Below, one piece after another: positions 6,811-16,633 of a stretch of DNA of 36,461 bases. Positions within the stretch are counted from its first letter, which is position 1, and each line of letters starts with the position of its first letter. This stretch comes from Pseudomonas sp. (GTDB lineage: Bacteria > Pseudomonadota > Gammaproteobacteria > Pseudomonadales > Pseudomonadaceae). The stretch covers positions 1 through 36,461 of the forward strand of contig JAQZAY010000005.1 in NCBI GenBank assembly GCA_029239415.1. The letters run 5' to 3'. A program made the position numbers and the translations under genes. The notes beneath the pieces are model-generated. The model made no database searches. It was not told where the DNA came from and saw nothing but the letters and a program-made list of their open reading frames with translations.

Positions 6811-8265
6811 GTGACCGCCGCATTGCCTCCTGCCGTCCTGCGCAGTGTCCTGATCGCACTGATGCTGGCGATTTTCCTGGGTGCCCTGGACCAGACCATC
6901 GTTGCCGTCTCGATGCCAGCGATCTCTGCCCAGTTCAATGACGTGGGACTGCTGGCCTGGGTCATCTCCGGCTACATGGTCGCGATGACCGTGGCGGTCC
7001 CGATCTACGGCAAGCTGGGCGACCTGTATGGCCGGCGGCGCATGATCCTGACCGGCACTGCCTTGTTCACCCTGGCCTCGCTGTTCTGCGCCATGGCCCA
7101 GGACATGCAGCAACTGGTACTGGCGCGAGTGCTGCAGGGCATCGGCGCGGGCGGCATGGTATCGGTGAGCCAGGCGATCATCGGCGACCTGGTGCCACCG
7201 CGCGAGCGCGGTCGCTACCAGGGCTACTTCAGCAGCATGTATGCCCTGGCCAGCGTGGCCGGCCCGGTACTGGGCGGTTGGCTGACAGAATACCTTTCCT
7301 GGCGCTGGGTGTTCTGGATCAACCTGCCACTGGGCCTGTGCGCCTGGTGGGTGGCGAGGCAGGCGCTGGTCGGCCTGCCGGTGACGCGGCGCCAGGCACG
7401 GGTCGACTACGCTGGAGCGGTGCTGCTGATACTGGGCCTGGGCAGCTTGATGCTGGGCATCACCCTGGTCGGCCAGGGCCACGGCTGGCAGTCCACGCCG
7501 GTGCTGGGGCTGCTGGGTTGCGCACTGGCCGGGCTGCTGCTGTTCGTGTGGCACGAGCGGCGCACGGCAGAGCCGTTGCTGCCGCTGCACCTGTTCGGCA
7601 ACCGGGCGGCGGTGCTGTGCTGGTGCGCGATCTTCTTCACCAGCTTCCAGGCGATCTCGCTGACCATGCTGATGCCCTTGCGCTACCAGAGCATCACCGG
7701 CGCCGGGGCCGATGCCGCGGCCCTGCACCTGCTGCCCCTGGCAATGGGCCTGCCGATCGGCGCCTACACCGGGGGTCGGCTGACGTCGCTGACCGGCCGC
7801 TACAAGCCGCAGATCCTTGGGGGCGCGCTATTGATGCCGCTGGCCATCCTCGGCATGGCACTGTCGCCACCCCAGGCCGGGCTGCTCAGTGGCGTGTTCA
7901 TGCTGCTGACCGGGATCGCTGGCGGCCTGCAGTTCCCTACCTCGCTGGTAGGCACGCAAAGCGCCGTGGCCCCGTGCGACATCGGCGTGGCGACCAGTAC
8001 CACCAACCTGTTCCGCTCACTGGGCGGAGCGATGGGCGTGGCCTGCATGTCCAGCCTGCTATTGGCGATGCTGCAGCAAGGTGGCCTGGAGCTGGCCGGG
8101 AATCCGCTGCTGGGGAGCCTGCAGGCCGGCGAACCGGACACGGCGACCCAGCTGCGACTGCTGGAGACCTTCCGCCATCTGCTGCTCGCCAGCGCTGGCA
8201 TCGCATTGCTAGGACTATGCGCGGCGCTGGCCATGCCTGACCGGCAACTGCGCGGTCATTCATAG
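6811..8265 (+). CDS. MFS drug exporter, DHA2 (EmrB/QacA) family
   Basis: A 484-residue inner-membrane proton/drug antiporter of the 14-helix DHA2 family. Features are helix 1 with LGALDQTIVAVSMPAI (the DHA2 motif D1 region), motif A GKLGDLYGRRRM between helices 2 and 3, motif B LARVLQGIGAGGM in helix 4, and motif C ASVAGPVLGGWLTEYLSWRWVFWINLPLG in helix 5. Start: AAGGA at 6800-6804 touches ATG 6805 but is ideally placed (six bases) for GTG 6811, so GTG is preferred; ATG 6805 adds two residues. No membrane-fusion partner gene is adjacent. It lies next to ttgR, but converges on it and so is probably not in its regulon. Substrates are unknown. Confidence 0.92.
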   Translation: MTAALPPAVLRSVLIALMLAIFLGALDQTIVAVSMPAISAQFNDVGLLAWVISGYMVAMTVAVPIYGKLGDLYGRRRMILTGTALFTLASLFCAMAQDMQQLVLARVLQGIGAGGMVSVSQAIIGDLVPPRERGRYQGYFSSMYALASVAGPVLGGWLTEYLSWRWVFWINLPLGLCAWWVARQALVGLPVTRRQARVDYAGAVLLILGLGSLMLGITLVGQGHGWQSTPVLGLLGCALAGLLLFVWHERRTAEPLLPLHLFGNRAAVLCWCAIFFTSFQAISLTMLMPLRYQSITGAGADAAALHLLPLAMGLPIGAYTGGRLTSLTGRYKPQILGGALLMPLAILGMALSPPQAGLLSGVFMLLTGIAGGLQFPTSLVGTQSAVAPCDIGVATSTTNLFRSLGGAMGVACMSSLLLAMLQQGGLELAGNPLLGSLQAGEPDTATQLRLLETFRHLLLASAGIALLGLCAALAMPDRQLRGHS

Positions 8266-8268
8266 GGA

Positions 8269-8285
8269 AGGAGGAAACACCTCCT
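8269..8285. terminator. short hairpin between convergent genes
   Basis: AGGAGG (8269-8274) and CCTCCT (8280-8285) can form a 6-bp stem in the 39-bp gap between the exporter gene and the 3' end of ttgR. There is no T-run, so at best a weak terminator. Confidence 0.3.
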
Positions 8286-8304
8286 CACAAACCTTCACAA
8301 AACC

Positions 8305-8937
8305 TCATTTGCGCAACGCTGGGCTCAAGCGCAGCATATCGAGCCCTGCGTCGGCCCACTTTTCGGCATCGCGCAGCAGGTCGAAGCTGTCCGGCAGCAT
8401 CAGCCAGCGACCCAGCAAGCCATCGATATAGGCGTACAACGTTACCGCGCCATGATCGACATCGAGGTTGGCGGGCAACTGGCCACGGCGCACGGCGTTG
8501 CTCAACGACAACGAGATGCCCTGGTGGCAATCGAGCGTCGAGCTCTGGCGCTGCTGGCGGATTTCACACATGTCATCGGTGAACTCGCACTTGTGATGCA
8601 GGATCTCATTGATTCGCCGGGTACGCGGATCGAGCACCATCTGGTGCATCAGGTGTACCAGCAACTGGCGCATGCAGCCCAACGGGTCCAGCTCGTCTTC
8701 GCTTTCGCTGGCGCGTGCCAGCGGGGCGAGGCTTTCCTGCAAGGTGTCGAGCAAGGCCTGGACCAGCTCGGCCTTGTTATTGAAATGCCAGTAGATCGCG
8801 CCCCGGGTGACGCCCGCCAGTTCAGCGATGTCCGCGAGGGTGGTGCGTGCCACCCCACGCTTGTAGAAGGCCTTTTCAGCAGCCTCGATGATCTGGCAAC
8901 GGGTTTCCTGGGCTTCTTCTTTGGTTCGACGGACCAT
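8305..8937 (-). CDS. ttgR: TetR family repressor of the TtgABC efflux pump
   Basis: A 210-residue TetR-type repressor, the exact length of known TtgR. The DNA-binding domain is residues 1-56, with [24 protein letters not shown]. The remainder is the all-helical effector and dimer domain, including [25 protein letters not shown] with N110 and H114, and D172, residues I recall as lining the drug pocket. It represses ttgABC and itself by binding the intergenic operator and is released by antibiotics, flavonoids and other plant phenolics. It is divergent from ttgA (256-bp gap). Compared with my memory of the P. putida DOT-T1E protein, the DNA-binding half is nearly unchanged while residues 65-72 (TLQESLAP) and 91-101 differ clearly, so effector preference may differ. 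Confidence 0.95.
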   Translation of the reverse strand: MVRRTKEEAQETRCQIIEAAEKAFYKRGVARTTLADIAELAGVTRGAIYWHFNNKAELVQALLDTLQESLAPLARASESEDELDPLGCMRQLLVHLMHQMVLDPRTRRINEILHHKCEFTDDMCEIRQQRQSSTLDCHQGISLSLSNAVRRGQLPANLDVDHGAVTLYAYIDGLLGRWLMLPDSFDLLRDAEKWADAGLDMLRLSPALRK

Positions 8938-9063
8938 GGCAGTACAACCTCATCAAAGCCCACGCGCTTTGGCGCACGGCAAACTGGGCAGGGAACACCT
9001 CTTCGAGGGCGTCTCCCGGGAGCTCGATCGGATCGAAGGCAGTAGCCGAGTACCGCCATCCGG

Positions 9064-9091
9064 TATTTACAAACAACCATGAATGTAAGTA
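9064..9091. promoter_or_regulatory. TtgR operator in the ttgR-ttgA divergent promoter
   Basis: An imperfect palindrome with half-sites TTTACA (9066-9071) and TGTAAG (9084-9089) flanking CAACCATGAAT. It matches the TtgR operator of P. putida as I remember it. AT-rich sequence continues to about 9112 and should hold the ttgA -10 (TATATT near 9090). Binding here would block both divergent promoters. Confidence 0.88.
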
Positions 9092-9193
9092 TATTCGTTA
9101 GTAAGCTATTTATCCACCGGACAACGTTTTTTCTCAAAAGACTCTTCCCTTACTCTTGAGCCCCACCTAGCTCTCTGCGACCCGAGGATCCTC

Positions 9194-10351
9194 ATGCAAT
9201 TCAAGCCAGCCGTTACCGCTCTGGTTTCCGCCGTCGCCCTGGCAACCCTGCTCAGTGGCTGTAACAAAGAAGAAGCCACCGCGCCAGCAGCGCAGGCTCC
9301 TCAGGTCGGCGTGGTCACCCTGCAACCGCAAGCCTTCACCTTGACCTCCGAACTGCCGGGTCGCACCAGCGCCTACCGCGTCGCCGAAGTACGGCCACAG
9401 GTCAACGGCATCATCCTCAAGCGCCTGTTCAAGGAAGGCAGCGAAGTCAAGGCAGGGCAGCAGCTCTACCAGATCGACCCGGCTGTCTACGAGGCGAACC
9501 TGGCCAATGCCCAGGCCAACCTGCAGGCGACCCGCTCGCTGGCCGGTCGCTACAAGCAGCTGATCGACGAGCAGGCGGTCAGCCGCCAGGAATACGACGA
9601 CGCCAATGCCAAGCGACTGCAGGCCGAGGCCTCGCTCAAGAGTGCGCAGATCGACCTGCGCTACACCAAGGTGATGGCGCCGATCAGTGGCCGCATCGGC
9701 CGCTCCTCTGTGACCGAAGGCGCCTTGGTGAGCAACGGCCAGACCAACGCCATGGCCACCATCCAGCAGCTCGACCCGATCTACGTCGACGTCACCCAGT
9801 CCTCGGCCGAGCTGCTCAAGCTGCGCCGCGACCTGGAGGGCGGCCAGTTGCAGAAGGCCGGTGAGAACGCTGCCAAGGTCCAGCTGATCCTCGAGGATGG
9901 CAGCACCTTCGCCCAGGAAGGCCGTCTGGAATTCTCCGAGGTGTCGGTTGACGAGACCACCGGTTCCGTGACCTTGCGCGCGGTCTTCCCGAACCCCGAC
10001 CATACCCTGCTGCCTGGCATGTTCGTGCATGCCCGCCTGCAGGCCGGGGTCAACGCCAATGCCATCCTCGCACCGCAGCAAGGCGTGACCCGCGACCTCA
10101 AGGGCACGCCGACCGCCATGGTGGTCAACCAGCAGAACAAGGTCGAGCTGCGCCAGCTCAAGGCCTCGCGCACCCTGGGTAGCGACTGGCTGATCGAAGA
10201 GGGCCTCAATCCCGGCGATCGCCTGATCACCGAAGGCCTGCAATACGTGCGTCCTGGCGTCGAGGTCAAGGTCAGCGAGGCCACCAACATCAAGAAGCCG
10301 GGCAATCCAACCCAGGCCCAAGCGGCTGACGCAGGCGCCCAAGGGGAGTAA
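9194..10351 (+). CDS. ttgA: RND efflux periplasmic adaptor TtgA
   Basis: A 385-residue membrane-fusion lipoprotein of the AcrA/MexA family. The signal peptide ends in lipobox LLSGC with Cys23 as lipid anchor to the inner membrane. Then come the beta-barrel/lipoyl half-motifs (GRTSAYRVAEVRPQVNGIILKRLFKEGSEVKAGQQLYQIDP, about 55-96), the alpha-helical hairpin (about 100-155) and the second lipoyl part (RYTKVMAPISGRIGRSSVTEGALVS), and a membrane-proximal domain with VRPGVEVKV near the end. GAGGATC lies just before ATG 9194. First gene of ttgABC, three bases before ttgB. It links the TtgB pump to the TtgC outer-membrane channel for export of antibiotics and solvents, under TtgR control. Confidence 0.96.
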   Translation: MQFKPAVTALVSAVALATLLSGCNKEEATAPAAQAPQVGVVTLQPQAFTLTSELPGRTSAYRVAEVRPQVNGIILKRLFKEGSEVKAGQQLYQIDPAVYEANLANAQANLQATRSLAGRYKQLIDEQAVSRQEYDDANAKRLQAEASLKSAQIDLRYTKVMAPISGRIGRSSVTEGALVSNGQTNAMATIQQLDPIYVDVTQSSAELLKLRRDLEGGQLQKAGENAAKVQLILEDGSTFAQEGRLEFSEVSVDETTGSVTLRAVFPNPDHTLLPGMFVHARLQAGVNANAILAPQQGVTRDLKGTPTAMVVNQQNKVELRQLKASRTLGSDWLIEEGLNPGDRLITEGLQYVRPGVEVKVSEATNIKKPGNPTQAQAADAGAQGE

Positions 10352-10354
10352 GAC

Positions 10355-13300
10355 ATGTCGAAGTTCTTTATCGATCGCCCGATCTTTGCGTGGGTGATCG
10401 CACTGGTAATCATGCTGGTCGGCGCCTTGTCGATCCTGAAGCTGCCGATCAACCAGTACCCAAGCATCGCCCCGCCCGCCATCGCCATTGCCGTGACCTA
10501 CCCAGGCGCCTCGGCGCAGACGGTGCAGGACACCGTGGTGCAGGTGATCGAGCAGCAGCTTAACGGTATCGACAACCTGCGCTACGTGCAGTCGGAGAGC
10601 AACTCCGACGGCAGCATGACCATCACCGCGACGTTCGAACAGGGTACCAACCCCGACACGGCGCAGGTCCAGGTGCAGAACAAGCTCAACCTGGCCACCC
10701 CGTTGCTGCCGCAAGAAGTGCAGCAGCAGGGTATCCGCGTCACCAAGGCGGTGAAGAACTTCCTGATGGTGATCGGCCTGGTGTCCGAAGACGGCAGCAT
10801 GACCAAGGACGACCTGGCCAACTACATCGTCTCGAACATGCAGGACCCGGTTTCGCGCACCGCGGGCGTGGGTGACTTCCAGGTCTTCGGCGCCCAGTAC
10901 GCCATGCGCATCTGGCTCGATCCGGCCAAGCTCAACAAGTTCCAGCTGACCCCGGTCGACGTGCGCACCGCGGTCACCGCGCAGAACGTGCAGGTGTCGT
11001 CCGGCCAGCTCGGCGGCCTGCCGGCACTGCCCGGCAACCAGCTCAACGCCACCATCATCGGCAAGACCCGCCTGCAGACGGCCGAGCAGTTCGAGAAGAT
11101 CCTGCTCAAGGTCAACCAGGACGGCTCCCAGGTACGCCTGGGCGATGTCGCCACGGTAGGCCTGGGCGGCGAGAACTACGCGGTCAGCGCGCAGTTCAAC
11201 GGCAAGCCGGCCTCGGGCCTGGCGGTCAAGCTGGCCACCGGTGCCAATGCCCTGGACACCGCCAAGGCGCTGCGCCAGACCATCGCTGATCTCGAGCCGT
11301 TCTTCCCGCCTGGCATGAAGGCCGTGTTCCCGTACGACACCACCCCGGTGGTGACCGAGTCGATCAGCGGGGTGATCCACACCCTGATCGAGGCGATCGT
11401 GCTGGTGTTCCTGGTGATGTACCTGTTCCTGCAGAACTTCCGCGCCACCGTCATCACCACCATGACCGTGCCGGTCGTATTGCTCGGCACCTTCGGCATC
11501 CTCGCCGCGGCGGGTTTCAGCATCAACACCCTGACCATGTTCGCCATGGTCCTGGCCATCGGCTTGCTGGTGGACGACGCCATCGTCGTGGTGGAGAACG
11601 TCGAGCGGGTGATGTCCGAGGAAGGGTTGCCACCCAAGGAGGCGACCAAGCGCTCGATGGAGCAGATCCAGGGCGCGCTGGTCGGTATCGCCATGGTGCT
11701 GTCGGCGGTGCTGCTGCCGATGGCGTTCTTCGGCGGCTCCACGGGTGTGATCTACCGGCAGTTCTCCATCACCATCGTCTCGGCCATGGGCCTGTCGGTG
11801 CTGGTGGCGCTGGTGTTCACCCCGGCGCTGTGTGCCACCATGCTCAAGCCGCTGAAAAAGGGCGAGCACCATGTGGCCAAGGGCGGCTTCTTCGGCTGGT
11901 TCAACCGCAACTTCGACCGCAGCGTGCTGGGCTACGAGCGTAGCGTCGGCAGCATCCTGCGCAACAAGATCCCGTACCTGCTGGCCTACGTGCTGATCAT
12001 CGTCGGCATGATCTGGCTGTTCATGCGCATTCCGACCGCGTTCCTGCCAGAAGAAGACCAGGGCGTGCTGTTCGCCCAGGTGCAGACCCCGGCCGGTTCC
12101 AGCGCCGAGCGCACCCAGGCCGTGGTCGACCAGATGCGCGAGTATCTGCTCAAGGACGAATCCGACACCGTGTCGTCGGTGTTCACCGTCACCGGCTTCA
12201 ACTTCGCCGGTCGCGGCCAGAGCTCGGGCATGGCCTTCATCATGCTCAAGCCATGGGAAGAGCGCTCGGCCGAGAACAGCGTGTTCGGCCTGGCACAGCG
12301 CGCCCAGCAGCACTTCTTCAGCTTCCGCGATGCGATGGTGTTCGCCTTCGCCCCGCCCGCGGTACTGGAGCTGGGCAACGCCTCGGGCTTCGACGTGTTC
12401 TTGCAGGACCGCGCCGGTGTCGGCCACGACAAGCTGATGGAGGCACGCAACGAGTTTCTCGCCAAGGCCTCGCAAAGCAAGATCCTTGCAGGCGTGCGCC
12501 CGAATGGCCTGAACGACGAGCCGCAGTACCAGCTGACCGTCGATGACGAGCGTGCCAGTGCCCTGGGCGTGACCATCGCCGACATCAACAACACGCTGTC
12601 GATTGCTCTCGGGGGCAGCTACGTCAACGACTTCATCGACCGTGGCCGGGTCAAGAAGGTCTACATCCAGGGTGAAGCCAGTGCCCGGATGAGCCCTGAA
12701 GACCTGCAGAAATGGTACGTGCGCAACAGCGCTGGCGAGATGGTGCCGTTCTCCTCGTTCGCCAAGGGCGAGTGGACCTTCGGTTCGCCCAAGCTCTCGC
12801 GCTACAACGGTGTCGAAGCGGTCGAAGTCCTGGGTGCCCCGGCGCCAGGCTACAGTACCGGTGAAGCGATGGCCGAAGTCGAGCGCATCGCCGGCGAGCT
12901 GCCGGACGGCATCGGCTACGCCTGGACCGGCATGTCGTACGAAGAGAAACTCTCCGGCTCGCAGATGCCGGCGCTGTTTGCACTGTCGCTGCTGTTCGTC
13001 TTCCTCTGCCTGGCGGCGCTGTACGAAAGCTGGTCGATCCCGATCGCGGTGGTGCTGGTAGTGCCGCTGGGTATCATCGGTGCGCTGATGGCGGCGAGCA
13101 TGCGCGGGTTGTCGAACGACGTGTACTTCCTGGTCGGCCTGCTGACCACCATCGGCCTTGCGGCCAAGAACGCGATCCTGATCGTCGAGTTCGCCAAGGA
13201 ACTGCATGAACAGGGCAAGAGCCTGTACGACGCCGCGATCGAGGCCTGCCGCATGCGTCTGCGTCCGATCATCATGACCTCGCTGGCGTTCATCCTTGGC

Positions 13301-13507
13301 GTGGTACCGTTGACCATCGCCACCGGTGCGGGCTCGGGCAGCCAGCACGCCATCGGTACGGGTGTGATCGGCGGCATGATCACCGCGACCGTCCTGGCCA
13401 TCTTCTGGGTACCACTGTTCTTCGTTAGCGTGTCGTCGCTGTTTGGCCGCAAAGAGCCTGAACCCGACGCCACCCCTGAAACTCCACGCTATGAGGCTGG
13501 GCAATGA
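10355..13507 (+). CDS. ttgB: RND multidrug efflux transporter TtgB
   Basis: A 1050-residue inner-membrane proton/drug antiporter of the HAE-1 RND family, full length. The N-terminus [36 protein letters not shown] is the first helix and family signature. Helix 4 carries the proton-relay pair in [21 protein letters not shown]. The second half repeats the fold, with [21 protein letters not shown] carrying the relay lysine in helix 10, and helix 12 with [30 protein letters not shown] lies before ATG 10355. It overlaps ttgC by four bases (ATGA). It binds drugs in its periplasmic domain and passes them through TtgC. Confidence 0.96.
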   Translation: MSKFFIDRPIFAWVIALVIMLVGALSILKLPINQYPSIAPPAIAIAVTYPGASAQTVQDTVVQVIEQQLNGIDNLRYVQSESNSDGSMTITATFEQGTNPDTAQVQVQNKLNLATPLLPQEVQQQGIRVTKAVKNFLMVIGLVSEDGSMTKDDLANYIVSNMQDPVSRTAGVGDFQVFGAQYAMRIWLDPAKLNKFQLTPVDVRTAVTAQNVQVSSGQLGGLPALPGNQLNATIIGKTRLQTAEQFEKILLKVNQDGSQVRLGDVATVGLGGENYAVSAQFNGKPASGLAVKLATGANALDTAKALRQTIADLEPFFPPGMKAVFPYDTTPVVTESISGVIHTLIEAIVLVFLVMYLFLQNFRATVITTMTVPVVLLGTFGILAAAGFSINTLTMFAMVLAIGLLVDDAIVVVENVERVMSEEGLPPKEATKRSMEQIQGALVGIAMVLSAVLLPMAFFGGSTGVIYRQFSITIVSAMGLSVLVALVFTPALCATMLKPLKKGEHHVAKGGFFGWFNRNFDRSVLGYERSVGSILRNKIPYLLAYVLIIVGMIWLFMRIPTAFLPEEDQGVLFAQVQTPAGSSAERTQAVVDQMREYLLKDESDTVSSVFTVTGFNFAGRGQSSGMAFIMLKPWEERSAENSVFGLAQRAQQHFFSFRDAMVFAFAPPAVLELGNASGFDVFLQDRAGVGHDKLMEARNEFLAKASQSKILAGVRPNGLNDEPQYQLTVDDERASALGVTIADINNTLSIALGGSYVNDFIDRGRVKKVYIQGEASARMSPEDLQKWYVRNSAGEMVPFSSFAKGEWTFGSPKLSRYNGVEAVEVLGAPAPGYSTGEAMAEVERIAGELPDGIGYAWTGMSYEEKLSGSQMPALFALSLLFVFLCLAALYESWSIPIAVVLVVPLGIIGALMAASMRGLSNDVYFLVGLLTTIGLAAKNAILIVEFAKELHEQGKSLYDAAIEACRMRLRPIIMTSLAFILGVVPLTIATGAGSGSQHAIGTGVIGGMITATVLAIFWVPLFFVSVSSLFGRKEPEPDATPETPRYEAGQ

Positions 13508-14958
13508 GCAAGTCCCTGTTAACCCTGGCGGTCACTGCCTTCATCCTGGGTGGCTGCTCGCTGATCCCTGACTACCAGACCCCGGACGCGCCGGTGGCTG
13601 GGCAGTGGCCGCAAGGCCCTGCGTACTCGCCGGCCGAGTCGGCCGACGTCGCCGCCGCCGAGCAAGGCTGGCGCCAGTTCTTCAACGATCCGGCGCTGCA
13701 GCAACTGATCCAGACCTCCCTGGTCAACAACCGCGACCTGCGTGTCGCGGCGCTGAACATCGATGCCTACCGAGCGCAGTACCGCATCCAGCGGGCCGAC
13801 CTGTTCCCGGCGGTCTCGGCCAACGGCAGCGGCAGCCGCCAGCGGGTACCGGCGGACATGTCCCAGCTGGGGCAATCAGGCATCACCAGCCAGTACTCGG
13901 CCACGCTGGGCGTCAGCGCCTATGAACTGGACCTGTTCGGCCGGGTACGCAGCCTGAGCGAGCAGGCCCTGGAGATCTACCTGTCGAGCGAGGAAGCACG
14001 CCGCTCCACGCAGATCAGCCTGGTGGCGAGCGTCGCCAACGCCTACTACACCTGGCAGGCCGACCAAGCCTTGCTCAAGCTGACTCAGGACACCCTCAAG
14101 ACCTACGAGCAGAGCTACGCGCTCACCAGCCGCAGCAACGAGGTCGGAGTCGCCTCGGCACTGGACCTGAGCCAGGCCCGCACCGCTGTCGAAGGTGCGC
14201 GAGTCAAGCTGGCCCAGTACCAGCGGCTGGTCGCCCAGGACCTCAACAGCCTGACCGTGCTGCTCGGTACCGGCGTGCCGGGCAACCTGCCGGCACCGCT
14301 CGAGCTCGACGCCGACCAGCTGGCCAAGATTCCGGCAGGCTTGCCGTCGGACCTGCTGCAGCGTCGTCCTGATATCCTCGAAGCCGAGCACCAGCTCAAG
14401 GCCGCCAACGCCAACATCGGCGCGGCGCGTGCCGCGTTCTTCCCGAGCATCAGCCTGACCGCCAACGCCGGCACGCTGAGCTCTGACATGGACGGCTTGT
14501 TCAAGGGAGGTTCGGGCACCTGGCTGTTCCAGCCGCAGATCAACCTGCCGATCTTCAATGCCGGCAGCCTGCGCGCCAGCCTGGATTACTCGAAGATCCA
14601 GAAGGACATCAACGTCGCGCAGTACGAAAAGACCATCCAGACCGCCTTCCAGGAAGTCTCCGATGGCCTTGCCGCGCGCAAGACGTTCGAGGAACAGCTC
14701 CAGGCCCAGCGGGACCTGGTCGCCGCCAACCAGGACTACTACCGCCTGGCCGAGCGCCGCTATCGCATCGGCATCGACAGCAACCTGACCTTCCTGGACG
14801 CCCAGCGCAACCTGTTCAGCGCCCAACAGGCATTGATCAGCGATCGCCTGTCGCAACTTACCAGCGAGGTCAACTTGTACAAGGCGCTGGGTGGCGGCTG
14901 GTACGAGCGCACCGGCCAGGCCCAGCAGCAGGCGGCGGTGCAAGCCCCGAAAAGCTGA
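13504..14958 (+). CDS. ttgC: outer-membrane efflux channel TtgC
   Basis: A 484-residue TolC-type outer-membrane lipoprotein of the NodT/OprM group. Signal peptide with lipobox LGGC (Cys18). Two outer-membrane efflux repeats follow: the first includes [34 protein letters not shown] (about 76-109) and [29 protein letters not shown], the second [35 protein letters not shown] (about 283-317). Its ATG overlaps the ttgB stop, so translation is probably coupled. A strong terminator follows at 14978. It forms the trimeric exit duct of the TtgABC pump. Confidence 0.96.
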   Translation: MSKSLLTLAVTAFILGGCSLIPDYQTPDAPVAGQWPQGPAYSPAESADVAAAEQGWRQFFNDPALQQLIQTSLVNNRDLRVAALNIDAYRAQYRIQRADLFPAVSANGSGSRQRVPADMSQLGQSGITSQYSATLGVSAYELDLFGRVRSLSEQALEIYLSSEEARRSTQISLVASVANAYYTWQADQALLKLTQDTLKTYEQSYALTSRSNEVGVASALDLSQARTAVEGARVKLAQYQRLVAQDLNSLTVLLGTGVPGNLPAPLELDADQLAKIPAGLPSDLLQRRPDILEAEHQLKAANANIGAARAAFFPSISLTANAGTLSSDMDGLFKGGSGTWLFQPQINLPIFNAGSLRASLDYSKIQKDINVAQYEKTIQTAFQEVSDGLAARKTFEEQLQAQRDLVAANQDYYRLAERRYRIGIDSNLTFLDAQRNLFSAQQALISDRLSQLTSEVNLYKALGGGWYERTGQAQQQAAVQAPKS

Positions 14959-14977
14959 TCGATCGCGTCCAGCAAAG

Positions 14978-15006
14978 AGCCCACCTTCTCAGGTGGGCTT
15001 TTTTTT
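14978..15006 (+). terminator. rho-independent terminator of ttgABC
   Basis: AGCCCACCT (14978-14986) and AGGTGGGCT (14991-14999) form a perfect 9-bp stem with a TCTC loop, followed by a run of eight Ts. It lies 20 bases after the ttgC stop. Confidence 0.95.
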
Positions 15007-15135
15007 ACCGGCTCTCCCCTGCCGCACGGGCAATGATCGAGACACTGGCCAGCCTGGATGCCGAGCATGAACCACACAGGGCAAGCACTGCGATGGCCAG
15101 GGGCTATGCTCACTGAGCCCCCTGGAGGATCCATC

Positions 15136-15642
15136 ATGAAAAGCCTGGTCGACCACCTGAGCCAATACGCGGCCTATCACCGCGACCCTCGCAACATCGC
15201 CACGCACTTCGTCGGTATTCCGCTGATCGTGCTGGCAGTGGCCATCTTGCTGTCGCGGCCCGGCTGGGGCGTGGGCGGCATGTGGTTGTCCCCGGCCCTG
15301 CTGGTGGCGGCCGCCTCCGTGTGGTTCTACCTGCGCCTGGATACCCGCTTCGGCCTGGTGATGGGCCTGTTGCTGGGCCTGTGCCTGTGGGCGGGCCAGG
15401 TGCTGGCCATGCAGGACACCGGCCTGTGGCTGAGCGCCGGGCTGGGCGCATTCGTGGCCGGCTGGGCGATCCAGTTTGTCGGGCATTACTACGAGGGCCG
15501 CAAGCCCGCGTTCGTCGATGACTTGAGCGGGTTGATCATCGGCCCCTTGTTCGTGGTGGCCGAGCTCGGCTTCATGCTGGGGCTGTGCCCGGCGCTGAAG
15601 CGGGCGATCGAGGCAAATGCGGGGGCAATGCGCACCCTGTAG
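15136..15642 (+). CDS. DUF962/Mpo1-like integral membrane protein
   Basis: A 168-residue polytopic inner-membrane protein with about four hydrophobic segments (about 25-43, 49-66, 73-90, 95-115), plus a last hydrophobic stretch near 133-152. It has the DUF962 signature: YAAYHRDPRNIATHFVGIP gives the H15..N20...H24..GIP motif, and QFVGHYYEGRKPAFVDD the second conserved histidine region. The yeast homologue Mpo1 is an iron-dependent dioxygenase that shortens 2-hydroxy fatty acids and uses these histidines; bacterial members are little studied. GGAGGA lies about seven bases before ATG 15136. It stands alone, convergent with pcaD. The 93-bp gap 15643-15735 holds a weak hairpin but no pcaC remnant that I can see. 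Confidence 0.88.
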   Translation: MKSLVDHLSQYAAYHRDPRNIATHFVGIPLIVLAVAILLSRPGWGVGGMWLSPALLVAAASVWFYLRLDTRFGLVMGLLLGLCLWAGQVLAMQDTGLWLSAGLGAFVAGWAIQFVGHYYEGRKPAFVDDLSGLIIGPLFVVAELGFMLGLCPALKRAIEANAGAMRTL

Positions 15643-15735
15643 GCATCCTGCGGCCAGCGCCGGACCTGTGGAAACCTGAAGCCCACAGGTGCGAAGCTGG
15701 CCATCCAGCGTTGTAGGGCGTGCCTCGTGTGCTTC

Positions 15736-16527
15736 TCAGCGAGCCAGGAGGAAATCGGCGACGCGGCGGCTGAAGGGCTCGCCTACCTCGACATTGGACA
15801 GGTGAGCGGCCTGGAACTCGGCGTACTCCGCGCCGGCGACCTGCTCCTGGATGAACAAGCCGCCAGAGGGCGGAGTCACCGCATCGGCGCTGCCGGAGAC
15901 CACCAGCAGCGGCACCTTGATCTCGCCCAGTCGGTCACGAAAATCGGCATCGCGCACCGCACCGCAGTTGGCTGCATACCCCTTGGGTGAAGTGGCCGCG
16001 AGCATGTCGGTGATACGGGTGACCTGTTCGGGCTTCATCGCGGCGAACGCCGGGGTGAACCAGCGTTCGATGGATGCATCGCGCAAGCCCTGCATGGCCG
16101 CCGCCCCTTCGCGCAGGACCATTTCGATGCGCGGGTTCCAGGTCTCGGGCGTGCCGATCCTGGCCGCGGTATTGCACACCACCAGGCGCTTGAGACGTGC
16201 GCCTGCGTTGATCCCCAGCCATTGGCCGATCAGCCCCCCCATCGACAAGCCGCAGAAATGCGCCTGGCCGATGTCCAGGGCATCCAGCAGCGCCAGCACG
16301 TCCCGGCCCAGCTGCTCGATGCTGTAGGGACCCTCGGTCACCAGCGAGCCGCCATGGCCACGGGTGTCGTAGCGCAGCACGCGAAAATGGGTACTCCAGG
16401 CCGCGACCTGGGTATCCCACATGTGCAGGTCGGTACCCAGCGAGTTGGACAGCACCAGCACCGGAGCATGCTCCGGGCCATCGAGTCGATAGTTCAGTAC
16501 GCCATCGGCCAGTTGCAAGTGAGCCAC
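15736..16527 (-). CDS. pcaD: 3-oxoadipate enol-lactonase
   Basis: A 263-residue alpha/beta hydrolase that hydrolyses beta-ketoadipate enol-lactone to beta-ketoadipate in the protocatechuate/catechol pathway. The nucleophile elbow is CGLSMGG with Ser95, the acid Asp215 in VVSGSADAVTPP, and the base His242 in AAHLSNVE; all three are present and length is normal. The start is GTG at 16527 (encoding M-A-H-L-Q-L-A-D-G), with GAGGAGA five bases upstream. The gene lies downstream of pcaT; the 106 bases between hold only a pcaB-like tail whose stop codon lies 10 bases from this GTG. pcaC, usually next downstream, is absent. Confidence 0.92.
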   Translation of the reverse strand: MAHLQLADGVLNYRLDGPEHAPVLVLSNSLGTDLHMWDTQVAAWSTHFRVLRYDTRGHGGSLVTEGPYSIEQLGRDVLALLDALDIGQAHFCGLSMGGLIGQWLGINAGARLKRLVVCNTAARIGTPETWNPRIEMVLREGAAAMQGLRDASIERWFTPAFAAMKPEQVTRITDMLAATSPKGYAANCGAVRDADFRDRLGEIKVPLLVVSGSADAVTPPSGGLFIQEQVAGAEYAEFQAAHLSNVEVGEPFSRRVADFLLAR

Positions 16528-16537
16528 AGCGGTCTCC

Positions 16538-16624
16538 TCAGGCAGTGAATCGTTGATGTTCGGCTACAGCAGGGACCACCAGACGTGCGCCAGGCCCGGA
16601 TAGAGGGTCACTGGCGTGCGTCAT
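16538..16624 (-). pseudogene. pcaB: 3' remnant of pcaB (3-carboxymuconate cycloisomerase)
   Basis: A leftover of about 80 bases where pcaB is expected, between pcaT and pcaD. The frame ending at TGA 16538 finishes ...AVAEHQRFTA, which matches the C-terminus of P. putida PcaB as I recall it (...AVSEHQRFTA). Upstream, the homology to the preceding PcaB segment (DPAHYLGQARVWV) continues in the other frame as YPGLAHVWW, so one base appears lost near 16575. The remnant can be read from an in-frame ATG at 16624 as a 28-residue peptide, but it lacks every catalytic part of the fumarase/aspartase-fold enzyme. The 3' flank still supplies the ribosome binding site of pcaD. The identification rests on a short match and on gene order. 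Confidence 0.55.
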
Positions 16625-16633
16625 GGCAGGGCC

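Noticed and set aside
9167..13504. A 1445-codon open frame antisense to ttgA and ttgB
   Set aside because: It mirrors two well-identified genes codon for codon; its composition (His, Gln, Arg, Gly rich, no domain) is what the reverse strand of GC-rich codons gives.
15643..15735. Search for a pcaC remnant after pcaD
   Set aside because: No frame on either strand resembled carboxymuconolactone decarboxylase; only a weak ACCTGTG/CACAGGT hairpin is present.
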